Shown here in pieces: positions 26,702 to 35,957 of a stretch of 64,000 bases of DNA. Numbering within the stretch: position 1 is the stretch's first letter; every line of letters starts with the position of its first letter. A model generated the notes under the pieces. It ran no database searches, was not told where the DNA came from, and saw only the letters and a program-made list of their open reading frames with translations. The DNA lies in contig JAIBEY010000069.1 of NCBI GenBank assembly GCA_019459525.1, positions 54,106-118,105 on the forward strand, written 5' to 3'. The position numbers and the translations under genes are program-made. The DNA is from Prolixibacteraceae bacterium. Its GTDB lineage: Bacteria > Bacteroidota > Bacteroidia > Bacteroidales > Prolixibacteraceae.

Positions 26702-28414
26702 ATGGAGATAAATCATGAGAAATCGAACAGACACATGAAGCATTCAAAAGCTTTTTTATCCTGGGGATTGATTCTGGTAGTATTGGCTTTGCTGATTAAT
26801 AACCGCCATCATAAATCAGGGACATTTAACTGGATGACTCCTTTGTGGGCCGATCAGGCTGGCTATTATGTGTATTTGCCGGGTTTGTTTGTTTATGATT
26901 TCGACGCTAAAAAATTCCCTGAAAAAATAGAAGAAAAAACCGGATTCGGGTTTTCGCTCGATCTGGAAAAGAATAAGGTTGTAACCCGTTACACGAGTGG
27001 AATAGCAATCCTTCAGGCACCGTTTTTTTTACTTATTCATGGGGTCGCAGGCTTCCTGGATCAGCCACGAGATGGCTTCTCGGGAATTTACCACAAAGTG
27101 CCCGATCTGGCCGCGTTATTCTACTGCATTTTAGGGCTGTTCTTTTTGCGGAAATTTTTACTTTTTTATTATCGCAGGCGTACGGCGTGGATAACCGTAC
27201 TTACGCTTTTTTTAGGCACCAATTTGTATTATTACGCGGTTGACAGTACCGGAATGTCGCATATCTATTCGTTCGCTTTGTTTGCGCTCATTGCGTGGAT
27301 AACCAAACTGATTCTTTCGGGTGACGTTAAACGACCGGGGATTTATTTTATGGGCTGGAGTTTTCTGTTTGCGTTAATTGTACTTGTCAGGCCAACCAAT
27401 ATTTTGTTATTTCCGTTTCTGTTCTGCCTCGACTGTAATTCGCTCGAAGAATTCTGGTTGCGTGTAAAGCGCTTTCTGAATTTCAGGGTTTTGGCTATTT
27501 TATCTGGAGCCTTTTTCGTGGTTTTCCTACCTCAGTTTTTGTACTGGAAATATGCCTCCGGAAACTACATCACCGACTCGTACGAAGGTTTTGGCTTTTC
27601 GAATTGGAAATCACCCAAAATATTGGAATTGTGGTTTTCTCCCAACAACGGATTGTTTCTGTATAGTCCGTTATATCTGGCAGCCATTGCCGGTTTACTT
27701 TTAATGATCAGGCAAAAGCTGATGAACGGATGGGTCGTTTTGATTACTTTTTTAGTTGCTACTTACATTTACGCTTCATGGTTTATTTTTTCTTTTGGTT
27801 GTAGTTTCGGAAGCCGGAATTTTGTAGAATACACGGTTTTGTTTTCGCTTCCGCTGGGTTATTTGTATTCAAAAATTCCTGAATTTGGAATAGTAAAAAG
27901 ATATTTAATTATAGCACTTCTTTTGGTTTTTACGCTGTTTAACCTGAAGCTGGTGTATGCCTATCCGAGGTGTTTTGAGGGAGGCGATTGGGATTTTCAG
28001 TTGTATCGGTCGTTTATTATGAGAATAGAGAAATATCACAGATCGGTTGATTTAAAGGGCTATGAAAAGATGTTGCCGGAGAATGAGTATTCAAAGACTA
28101 TCTATTTGCCAGTCAGGGATATCCCGCAGCTGGAATTTAAAAAAGCGGTGGTTACGGCAAAAATTAAACTGGAAGATTTACATTCTGAAGCTTCGTTGGT
28201 TGTTTCGGTTGATTCCCCGGATTCAACGATTTACTGGAATGCATTTAAATTGAAAGAGCAAGTGCCTGACCATCGGCTTCATAAAAATCAAACGGTTGTC
28301 GGCGAATTTGTGTTGCCGGTTCCGCTTCCGGCGAATTCAACTATTGCTACATACATCTGGAATAAAAACAAGGAAACATTGACTTTAAGCAAATTGGAGC
28401 TGTCGCTGGAATAG
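26702..28414 (+). CDS. Polytopic GT-C-like membrane protein with C-terminal soluble module
   Basis: 570 residues (an alternative start at 26735, MKHSKAFLSWG, is about equally good and drops 11 residues). About eleven membrane helices span residues 17-430. An acidic pair sits in the first extracytoplasmic loop region (PLWADQAGYYVYLPG, about 47-61), the usual place of catalytic acids in GT-C enzymes such as ArnT/PMT. The last 120 residues are soluble and rich in beta strand, ending YIWNKNKETLTLSKLEL, similar in pattern to the ends of the proteins at 29249 and 32902. A glycosyltransferase role is inferred from this topology and from the GT2 gene just upstream; the acceptor is unknown. Confidence 0.65.
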   Translation: MEINHEKSNRHMKHSKAFLSWGLILVVLALLINNRHHKSGTFNWMTPLWADQAGYYVYLPGLFVYDFDAKKFPEKIEEKTGFGFSLDLEKNKVVTRYTSGIAILQAPFFLLIHGVAGFLDQPRDGFSGIYHKVPDLAALFYCILGLFFLRKFLLFYYRRRTAWITVLTLFLGTNLYYYAVDSTGMSHIYSFALFALIAWITKLILSGDVKRPGIYFMGWSFLFALIVLVRPTNILLFPFLFCLDCNSLEEFWLRVKRFLNFRVLAILSGAFFVVFLPQFLYWKYASGNYITDSYEGFGFSNWKSPKILELWFSPNNGLFLYSPLYLAAIAGLLLMIRQKLMNGWVVLITFLVATYIYASWFIFSFGCSFGSRNFVEYTVLFSLPLGYLYSKIPEFGIVKRYLIIALLLVFTLFNLKLVYAYPRCFEGGDWDFQLYRSFIMRIEKYHRSVDLKGYEKMLPENEYSKTIYLPVRDIPQLEFKKAVVTAKIKLEDLHSEASLVVSVDSPDSTIYWNAFKLKEQVPDHRLHKNQTVVGEFVLPVPLPANSTIATYIWNKNKETLTLSKLELSLE

Positions 28415-28471
28415 AATTGTTTACTTCCGAAGAGTCTAGCTTAGGAGTTTTTTTAATTATTTTGGAATAAA

Positions 28472-29200
28472 ATGGATAAAATACAAGTAAAAGATAGTGG
28501 CCCGGAAACTCTGGATGTTATTTCTGAGGCAGGTAATTTTAATCGGTGGATGTATAATACCATAAAGCCGCACTGCTCTGGAAATATTCTGGAAGTAGGC
28601 AGTGGAATTGGCAATATTTCTCAATTCTTTCTGGCCGATAATCAGGAAATTTCGCTGAGCGATTTGAGTACCGATTATTTCAGGATTCTCGAAAATAAAT
28701 TCAGTAGTTACCCCAATTTGAAGGGACTTTTTACCTTGGATTTTGCTGAAAAAGAACTGGAAACAAAGTATCCGCAATTGATTGGGAAATTTGATACCGT
28801 TTTTGCCTTGAATGTGCTGGAGCATGTTCCGGATCACGAACAAGCTATCCGAAATTGTTATAAGCTGCTTAAACCCGGAGGAAAGCTGGTGATTTTGGTT
28901 CCTGCTTTTCAATCCTTGTTTAATCAATTTGATGTGGCCTTGGAGCATCAGCGACGTTATACACCCAAAACTCTGAAAAAAGTGATGTCGATTCCAGGCT
29001 TTAAATTGGTTCATTGTCAGTTTTTTAATGCCATGGGAATTTTAGGCTGGTTTGTTTCTGGCAAGTTAATGAGTAAGAATGCCATTCCTGGTGGGCAAAT
29101 GCGTTTGTACGATCAGCTTGTGCCGCTTTGGAAAATAGTGGATTGGATCTTAAAACCATTCTGTGGATTATCAGTAATCTGCGTAGCACAAAAAGAGTAA
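28472..29200 (+). CDS. Class I SAM-dependent methyltransferase
   Basis: 242 residues. The SAM-binding fold is clear: motif I ILEVGSGIGNISQFF (about 31-45), acidic post-I strand ISLSDLSTDYF (about 51-61), motif II/III FALNVLEHVPDHEQA (about 109-123) and KPGGKLVILVPAF (about 132-144), then the region HQRRYTPKTLKK. This last phrase and the VPAFQSLFNQFD segment are typical of methyltransferases in cell-surface glycan clusters. The gene lies among membrane glycosyltransferases, so methylation of a sugar or lipid-linked glycan is plausible. Substrate unknown. Confidence 0.82.
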   Translation: MDKIQVKDSGPETLDVISEAGNFNRWMYNTIKPHCSGNILEVGSGIGNISQFFLADNQEISLSDLSTDYFRILENKFSSYPNLKGLFTLDFAEKELETKYPQLIGKFDTVFALNVLEHVPDHEQAIRNCYKLLKPGGKLVILVPAFQSLFNQFDVALEHQRRYTPKTLKKVMSIPGFKLVHCQFFNAMGILGWFVSGKLMSKNAIPGGQMRLYDQLVPLWKIVDWILKPFCGLSVICVAQKE

Positions 29201-29248
29201 TATGAATTTAGTAAATGATAAACGCTTAGGCATATTAGACAAACTACC

Positions 29249-31123
29249 ATGAAAAAAAATGATAATCGAATAGCCTATGTTGTTATGTTTTTTTGTGCTT
29301 TGTTTTTTGTGCTTTTCTCCATCTATTCCGAAGGGAATTGGGGCGGGGCTGATAGTTACTCGCATTACCGGATTTCGCGGTATGCATTTAAATACCCTCA
29401 TCTTTTTCTTGACCTATGGGGGAAACCGGTATTTAATATTCTGAGTTCTCCCTTTTCTCAATTCGGATTTTTGGGTATCAAAATTTTCAATGTTGGCGTT
29501 GCATTGCTTTCCGCTTTCATAGCATACGATTTTGCAAAAATAAATAAATGGCATGCCAGTTATATGGCTATTCTGATGTTGCTTTTTGCGCCTATATATT
29601 TTATCATTATTCCTTCGGGGCTTACAGAACCGCTATTTGGGTTGGTACTTATTTCCGCTGTTTGGTTTTTCTTTAAAGACCGTTTTATCCTTTCATCAAT
29701 TATTATTTCACTACTTCCTTTTGCCCGAAATGAAGGATTTGTGGTATTGCCTTTGTTTCTGACCGCTTATCTATTAAAGAAGGAATATCGGGCCATTCCG
29801 TTTCTTGGTTTTGGTTTTTTCTTTTTTAGCCTAATTGGTTGGCCGGTTTATCGTGATTTTTTCTGGATTTTTCCTCAGTCGCAAGGAGGAGGGGATCAGG
29901 GAATTTATGGAACGGATTCATTGTTTCATTTTGTTTATTCAATCGATGATATTCTTGGTATTCCAATCTTGCTCTTCTGGTTGTTTGGTTTTGCTTTTTC
30001 GACTTACGCAGTACTTAAAAATTTCAGAAAGATCAACAACGAGCATTATTTTTATCTGCTCGTTGTGGGAGGGTTTCTTGTTTATTTTGCTGCCCATTCC
30101 GTTGTTAGATGGCTTTGGGAGGGAAGATCTCTGGGATTGATACGGGTCATTGCAGGCGTTGTGCCATTGGCTGTGTTAATTGCTATAAGGGGGATGGATG
30201 AAATCCTAAAAACAGTTGAACGACACAAAATGCGTTCACTTGTCATTGTTTTTGTAGCTGGGATAGTAATTACTTTATATCCATTCTTCAAATACCCGGT
30301 TCCAATACCTCCTGGAGGTGAAGAAAAATTCATTAAGATAAGTTCTGAATGGCTGAAGGAGAATGATTTAGACAAGCAGCGGATCTTTTATTTTGATCCT
30401 TACCTGATTCATCTTTTGAATTTTGATCCATATGATCAGTCATTGTCCATTCAAGGTGTTGCTGATAAATTACAACCATCAAATAACATGAGTCTAGGTG
30501 ATTTACTGGTCTGGGATGCCCATTTTGGCCCTAATGAAGGAGGTGTTCAACTTGATAATCTGATGAATGATTTGCACCTTCAGCTCATTAAGACAATACT
30601 GCCAATCGAAAATTTCAAGGTTCTTGGAGGTTATGATTATGGCATTTATATTTTCAGGAAAGTGGAACAGAAAATCATTCAGGAAAAGAAACTGGTTTTG
30701 TGCCGCGAGTTGGTTTTTGGCGATTCGAGGAACGAACATCTGATAACGATTGATGGGAAAAAAGTGTTAAAGATGGATTCCCAACTGGAGTTTAGCCCTG
30801 CTATTCAAGTTCCTGTTGCTGAAATGCAGGCTCGTGATTATCTGGAAGTTTCAGCTTCTGCCCGGATTTTTCTTAAAGAGCCACTGGAAGCCGGCATCGG
30901 ATTGTTTGTTTTATCTGTTGACGTTAATCGAGAATCTGTAAGCTATAATAAAGTGGAGTTGGCGACAAAAGCTACTGATATTCAGAATTGGCAGGAAACT
31001 TCATTTACATTGCGGTTGAACGCCAATTTTCCGGAAGGAGCAATAATAAGCTTATACGTCTGGAACAATGGAAAAAAGAACTTACTGCTTGATAATTTAA
31101 AATTGACCATATCTGGATTTTAA
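29249..31123 (+). CDS. Polytopic membrane protein, GT-C-like, with C-terminal soluble module
   Basis: 624 residues. About ten to eleven membrane helices occupy residues 8-360. The first outer loop reads NWGGADSYSHYRISRYAF (about 30-47), with the acidic residue expected in GT-C active sites. After the last helix comes a soluble region of about 260 residues, whose final 100 residues are beta-rich and end SLYVWNNGKKNLLLDNLKL, the same pattern as the neighbouring proteins at 26702 and 32902. No firm family name can be given; it resembles Bacteroidota proteins annotated as mannosyltransferase or hypothetical. It is AT-rich compared with the metabolic genes of the window. Confidence 0.6.
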   Translation: MKKNDNRIAYVVMFFCALFFVLFSIYSEGNWGGADSYSHYRISRYAFKYPHLFLDLWGKPVFNILSSPFSQFGFLGIKIFNVGVALLSAFIAYDFAKINKWHASYMAILMLLFAPIYFIIIPSGLTEPLFGLVLISAVWFFFKDRFILSSIIISLLPFARNEGFVVLPLFLTAYLLKKEYRAIPFLGFGFFFFSLIGWPVYRDFFWIFPQSQGGGDQGIYGTDSLFHFVYSIDDILGIPILLFWLFGFAFSTYAVLKNFRKINNEHYFYLLVVGGFLVYFAAHSVVRWLWEGRSLGLIRVIAGVVPLAVLIAIRGMDEILKTVERHKMRSLVIVFVAGIVITLYPFFKYPVPIPPGGEEKFIKISSEWLKENDLDKQRIFYFDPYLIHLLNFDPYDQSLSIQGVADKLQPSNNMSLGDLLVWDAHFGPNEGGVQLDNLMNDLHLQLIKTILPIENFKVLGGYDYGIYIFRKVEQKIIQEKKLVLCRELVFGDSRNEHLITIDGKKVLKMDSQLEFSPAIQVPVAEMQARDYLEVSASARIFLKEPLEAGIGLFVLSVDVNRESVSYNKVELATKATDIQNWQETSFTLRLNANFPEGAIISLYVWNNGKKNLLLDNLKLTISGF

Positions 31124-31258
31124 ATTTGGAAGGAGAATACTTTCTATATTTATATGGCTTATTATAAGTCTGTTGACGATGAAAATGATTTTGTATATGT
31201 ATCCATAGCATTCGAGAGTAAATAAAGCAAGGAATATCAATACGTATAATGTTTTACT

Positions 31259-32812
31259 ATGAAACTAGACTTTTTTAAATCAAATTGGGTTGGAAATGTG
31301 ATTTTTGCATCGGTTTTTTTGTTGATGTTTTTTTATTTCGGGCTTCACAAAACTTTCTTTGATCCCCCTCAGTCTGTGCATGTTTGGAGACAAACAAACA
31401 GCATATCTTTAACTCAAAACTACTACCAGTACGATCTTCCTTTTTTAGAGCCAGAAATGCACAATCAGTTTGGGAATGACGGTATCTCAGGAAAGGGTGT
31501 GGGAGAATTCCCTGTGATTTATTATTTTGTTGCACAACTTTGGAAAGTTTTCGGTAAACATGAATGGATTTTTAAATTGGTGCAGATCGTCATACTTTTC
31601 ATTGGATTATTTTCATTATACCTAAGTTTAAAGCAGTTGTTCAAAAGCCAGTTTTGGGCGGGATTTGTCAGTTTGTTGATTTTCACCTCACCAATGATTG
31701 TTTTTTACGGGCCTAACTTTCTTCCCGATGTCCCGGCCCTGTCACTCGTATTTATTGCGTGGTATTTTATTTTCAGGTTTTTAAATAACAGACAGTCCAT
31801 TAATCTTTGGGGTTCAGCATTATTTTTTTGCCTGTCGATGTTAATAAAGATAACTTCTGCAATCTCCTTTGTAGCCCTTGCCGGATGGGTAATTTTTGAA
31901 TTAATTTTTCTCGAAGAAAACCGTCGGATTTTTAGATTCAAGTTGAGCTATTTTTTACCCTTTGTATTAGCTTTTATACCGGTGGTTTTATGGTATGCTT
32001 ATGCTGATTATTATAATACGGTTAATAAGGGGCATTTTTCTTATCATGGTATATGGCCTATATGGGATGTTACAAAAGCAGATTTTTACAGAATAATTGA
32101 CATTCAGGATAAGATTTTTTTTAAACAGTTTTTCTTGCCATATACCCAATACATTACTTTCCTGATTTGGTTATACCTTGTCGTTTCAATCAAAAAGTTA
32201 AGCCCGATATTGCGATATTTCATTCTTGTTTTACCACTCGGTTTTTTGATTCAAGTTCTGCTTTATTTTAAGATTTTGGATTATCATGATTATTACATGA
32301 TTAATTTAGTTGTGGTGCTAGTTGCTGTTTGGACAATCTTTGTAATCCAGTTTAAACAACTAGAATTGAAGTTGTATTTAAAATTTGCAACTTATGGTTT
32401 TATTTCAGTCTTTTTTATTTGGAATGCTATTGCTTGCCGGAAACATCTAAATGCCCGCTATGAAGGGTGGATGAATGAGACTTACAATAAACATTTTAAG
32501 ACCTTGATTTCTATTGAGCCTTCGTTTCATAAGTGGGGAATAAACCAGGAAGATAAAGTTATATCCATCCCTGATTTTACAATTAATACCACACTGTATT
32601 ACATGAACAGAAAAGGTTACACCGATTTTGCAAGTGATTTTTCAAAGGCCGAAACATTTTACTGGCGGATTGAGCAGGGAGCAAAATATCTGGTGATCAA
32701 TGACTCAACAATTCTTTCAAGGGAATATTTAAAACCTTTCATCCAAAAAAGGGTAGGAGCATTTGAAAATGTTTTGGTTTATGATATCCAGAATATCAAA
32801 CCTGAAAAATAA
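31259..32812 (+). CDS. GT39/ArnT-like membrane glycosyltransferase
   Basis: 517 residues with about eleven membrane helices between 12 and 400. The first loop HVWRQTNSISLTQNYYQ (about 39-55) and a later FLPDVPALSLVF match the PMT/ArnT-like (GT39, PF13231-type) glycosyltransferases, although the leading Asp-Glu pair of classical members is replaced by a WRQ motif that is frequent in Bacteroidota homologues. These enzymes move a sugar from a lipid phosphate to an acceptor on the periplasmic side. A C-terminal soluble part of about 110 residues lacks the beta module seen in the three neighbouring proteins. Low GC and many T-runs mark it as surface-glycan type DNA. Confidence 0.72.
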   Translation: MKLDFFKSNWVGNVIFASVFLLMFFYFGLHKTFFDPPQSVHVWRQTNSISLTQNYYQYDLPFLEPEMHNQFGNDGISGKGVGEFPVIYYFVAQLWKVFGKHEWIFKLVQIVILFIGLFSLYLSLKQLFKSQFWAGFVSLLIFTSPMIVFYGPNFLPDVPALSLVFIAWYFIFRFLNNRQSINLWGSALFFCLSMLIKITSAISFVALAGWVIFELIFLEENRRIFRFKLSYFLPFVLAFIPVVLWYAYADYYNTVNKGHFSYHGIWPIWDVTKADFYRIIDIQDKIFFKQFFLPYTQYITFLIWLYLVVSIKKLSPILRYFILVLPLGFLIQVLLYFKILDYHDYYMINLVVVLVAVWTIFVIQFKQLELKLYLKFATYGFISVFFIWNAIACRKHLNARYEGWMNETYNKHFKTLISIEPSFHKWGINQEDKVISIPDFTINTTLYYMNRKGYTDFASDFSKAETFYWRIEQGAKYLVINDSTILSREYLKPFIQKRVGAFENVLVYDIQNIKPEK

Positions 32813-32901
32813 GCTGTTTATCAGGTTTTTATTCATTGAAAAAATAGACAAAAATAGTTGGTAAAGATCATTGATTGCACGGTAGAAAATAGATTCAGTT
32901 G

Positions 32902-34995
32902 TCATTTTTTTGGTAGTTTGATGATTTCCAGATCATCAAACCATACCAAATTATCTCCAGAGTTCCATAAATATATACCTAGATTGAATCCATTGCAATT
33001 TTCTGGAATAATAACTTCTGATTGAATAAGTTCCCAACCTTCGTTGTTCGTTTCTAAAGCCTGATTGTTGAAATAATACAAATTATTACCGGGCTCGGCA
33101 GAAATTACAATTCCGGCTTCATTAGATCCTTTTCTCCACACTTTTACAATAAAACGTTCATCGGTTTGGATATTTATATATTTACTTAATAGTCCAAACT
33201 GATTGATCGAATCTAATTTTATTGAATACTGTCCAGAATGTGATTCCGCGTTATTTTGAAGGTTTCCCCCCAAAAAATCGACATCACTATTCGTACTCAA
33301 AAAAAAGTTATTGTCAACACTCTTTTTTTCACAATTGCACTGTATCGGAAAAGCAGAATAAGGAATTGTTTTTTGTTCCTTAAAAAGAATGTAAATGCTA
33401 TCATTCCCTGGGGGAAATATACGTGAATACGCTATTTTTTTTATTGTTTTACATCCATCTATGTTGCCAAAAGAGATGATATAATCATCGGAAGAAACAA
33501 ACCACCAACTTACCCTTCCTTTAATTTCGGGATTACATGCCGCTGTTTGAAACCATGCATTAAATTCAAATCCACCGTCAATTTTGTTTCTTTCAATTCC
33601 ATTTTCGTCCGTTAAAAAAGTAATACCCTCCCATCTGGCTCTATTCCATGACATATAATCGTGTGTTGCCGCTATTGAGAAAAGAATAAACACAGATAGC
33701 GATAAGCCAAATGCAATTTTATTTAATCCGGTAAATATTGGCTTTACGGGTAGTATGATAATAAAAACGGCTGGAATGCAGGGTAATATATATCGATCGA
33801 AAAATATTGGGTTAATCAAAACAAAAACAAAATAAATCAGAAAAAAAACTATAAAAGTCGCGCGTAAAAGTCGCGCTGGGCTGCTCTTTGATTGAAAAAT
33901 TTTGAGTAGCCCTTTAACCGTTTCTATGCAAAAAAAAGTAAAAACAATTATAGCGCTTAATAGGGATAATAACTTAATAATATACATTGACTGTGATGAT
34001 AGTATAGGGTCAATATTATCCCCCCAATAAGTGTCTTTAAGTAATTTGGGACCTAATCCCAGATTATAAATAACATTTCCTGCAGGGAAACTATTTATTA
34101 TCCCTGAGAGATATCCTGCAACTCCCAAAAAAAGTGTTATCACTTTTTCATACCAAGTATAGTTCTTCAAAATACGAGGTAGAAGTAGTATGCTTATTGG
34201 CAACGAAAAGAATCCAAAATATAAAGCAATTATACCAAAGCGAGTCAAATAAAATTCAATTGGTGCCTCTGCTAACTGCTTTGTTAGTATGCTAAAATCG
34301 CTGTAATTGGTTATTTTATCAGTGAGACGCAACCAAAATGAATAGGAATACAACCCGGCTATTCCGATAATGGCCGGTGTTAGCGAAATGACTATATGTT
34401 TTAAAGAAAATCGTTTGTTGAAAAGGTAGATAATAGCAAATGCAGCGCCCACGGCAACTCCTGGCTGTCGTATTAATGAACTTACCAAGACAAAAAAGCT
34501 ACCAGCAAGTAAAAAAATAATTTTCTCGCATCTATAAAATTTAAAAAAAAAGAATAACGACAGATTTATTGCAAAGAGGAAATAGACCTCCGTCATAAAT
34601 GTATAAGAACTGGCAAAAAAGAGTGGTGAAAACATAAACAATAATGCACCTGCCAGCGAAGTAGTTTTATTTGAAGTTGTGTTTATTAATATTTTGTAAA
34701 ACAGTATTGCGGTAAATAAACCAATAAATAAGGTAGAAAACCTAAGCACTGTAAATGAAAATCCGAATATGCTGGTGACAATTGCCCCCCATAAAACTTG
34801 TGCAATTAATGTCATTGCAGGCCAGTTACTCAATATTAGCTCTCCCTCATGACTTAAATGATACACATATAGTCTGTATGCCCAATCATCATTTAATGGA
34901 AATTCGCCTAATGGATTTATAATGACAATCGCACTAACCCATATTAATGAAAGAATTATTTCAATTCGGTATTTCGCTATCAGGTTTTTATACAT
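32902..34995 (-). CDS. GT39-like membrane glycosyltransferase with C-terminal carbohydrate-binding-like module
   Basis: 697 residues. The first helix is followed by NPLGEFPLNDDWAYRLYV (about 27-44), containing the acidic pair expected in the catalytic loop of GT39/ArnT enzymes. About twelve helices extend to residue 430. The C-terminal 190 residues are soluble; from about 560 they read as a jelly-roll (HSGQYSIKLDS, then GWELIQSEVIIPENCNG and NLGIYLWNSGDNLVWFDDLEI), similar to carbohydrate-binding modules. The start overlaps the upstream GT2 gene by 8 bases on the same strand, so the GT2 enzyme probably supplies its lipid-linked sugar donor. Confidence 0.75.
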   Translation of the reverse strand: MYKNLIAKYRIEIILSLIWVSAIVIINPLGEFPLNDDWAYRLYVYHLSHEGELILSNWPAMTLIAQVLWGAIVTSIFGFSFTVLRFSTLFIGLFTAILFYKILINTTSNKTTSLAGALLFMFSPLFFASSYTFMTEVYFLFAINLSLFFFFKFYRCEKIIFLLAGSFFVLVSSLIRQPGVAVGAAFAIIYLFNKRFSLKHIVISLTPAIIGIAGLYSYSFWLRLTDKITNYSDFSILTKQLAEAPIEFYLTRFGIIALYFGFFSLPISILLLPRILKNYTWYEKVITLFLGVAGYLSGIINSFPAGNVIYNLGLGPKLLKDTYWGDNIDPILSSQSMYIIKLLSLLSAIIVFTFFCIETVKGLLKIFQSKSSPARLLRATFIVFFLIYFVFVLINPIFFDRYILPCIPAVFIIILPVKPIFTGLNKIAFGLSLSVFILFSIAATHDYMSWNRARWEGITFLTDENGIERNKIDGGFEFNAWFQTAACNPEIKGRVSWWFVSSDDYIISFGNIDGCKTIKKIAYSRIFPPGNDSIYILFKEQKTIPYSAFPIQCNCEKKSVDNNFFLSTNSDVDFLGGNLQNNAESHSGQYSIKLDSINQFGLLSKYINIQTDERFIVKVWRKGSNEAGIVISAEPGNNLYYFNNQALETNNEGWELIQSEVIIPENCNGFNLGIYLWNSGDNLVWFDDLEIIKLPKK

Positions 34996-35740
34996 GTTCT
35001 ACTATAAACATTTTATTTTTTACAATTCCCCATTTCTGCAAGCGGTACTGAATAGATGTTTTCACCACTCCCATTCCATAAATAGAACTGTTCTTAATAT
35101 TGATGCTCGATGCATCCTCGAAATATTTGGTTGGACAAGTGATCTCTGCTATTTCGTAACCGGCGAACCAAATCTGGGCCAGCATTTGGTTATCGAATAC
35201 AAAATTGTCGGAGTTTACGTTGTAGTTTACCTTTTCAAGCACTTCTCTGGAGAACGCCCGGTATCCGGTATGGTATTCCGAAAGTTTGGCATTCATCAGG
35301 ATATTCTGGAACAAGGTGAGCAACCGGTTGGCCACATATTTGTACCAGGGCATTCCACCAGCCAAAGCACCTTTACCCAAAATTCGAGAACCCAATACCA
35401 CATGGTACAAATCATTCGCAATCAGGTGGGTCATCGATGGAATTAGCTTGGGAGTGTATTGATAATCGGGGTGAAGCATGATGACAATATCGGCGTCTAA
35501 TTCGAGCGCTTTGTTGTAGCACGATTTTTGGTTTCCGCCATATCCTTTATTTTCTTCGTGCTTTATAATGTGTTTGATTCCCAGTTTTTCAGCTTCTTTA
35601 ATGGTTGTGTCTTTGCTTTTGTCATCAACCAGAATTACTTCGTCAACAATAGTAAAATCTATTTCCTGATAAGTAATTTCAAGGGTTTTTGCTGCGTTAT
35701 AGGCAGGTAAGACAACTACAACTTTTTTACCGTTGATCAT
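34988..35740 (-). CDS. GT2 glycosyltransferase (undecaprenyl-phosphate sugar synthase-like)
   Basis: 250 residues of GT-A fold without membrane helices. Motifs: KKVVVVLPAYNAAKTLE (about 4-20), ILVDDKSKDTT (about 36-46), the metal site MLHPDYQYTPKL (about 93-104, HPD in place of the usual DAD), and GSRILGKGALAGGMP (about 122-136), typical of the group that acts on nucleotide sugars and polyprenyl phosphate. It overlaps the following GT39-like gene by 8 bases, supporting a donor-synthase/transferase pair. The operon is convergent with the plus-strand glycosyltransferase run at 25940-32812. Confidence 0.87.
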   Translation of the reverse strand: MINGKKVVVVLPAYNAAKTLEITYQEIDFTIVDEVILVDDKSKDTTIKEAEKLGIKHIIKHEENKGYGGNQKSCYNKALELDADIVIMLHPDYQYTPKLIPSMTHLIANDLYHVVLGSRILGKGALAGGMPWYKYVANRLLTLFQNILMNAKLSEYHTGYRAFSREVLEKVNYNVNSDNFVFDNQMLAQIWFAGYEIAEITCPTKYFEDASSINIKNSSIYGMGVVKTSIQYRLQKWGIVKNKMFIVEHV

Positions 35741-35957
35741 CTGTTTTTTTTCTGTAAATATAAATGGATTTCGGTAAACCGGAAAGTCGTAATCAGGATA
35801 AGATCAGGCATAAAAAACTCTGATTTACGGATAGAAAGAAAATCAACAAAAGTTGAGTATTCAGCACGCCATGACATTAACGTAACTACCCGAAATCAGA
35901 GTTTATTTTAATCTTTTTTGCTGCTTTTTTGACAGCTACAGGAATATAACAACTGTA

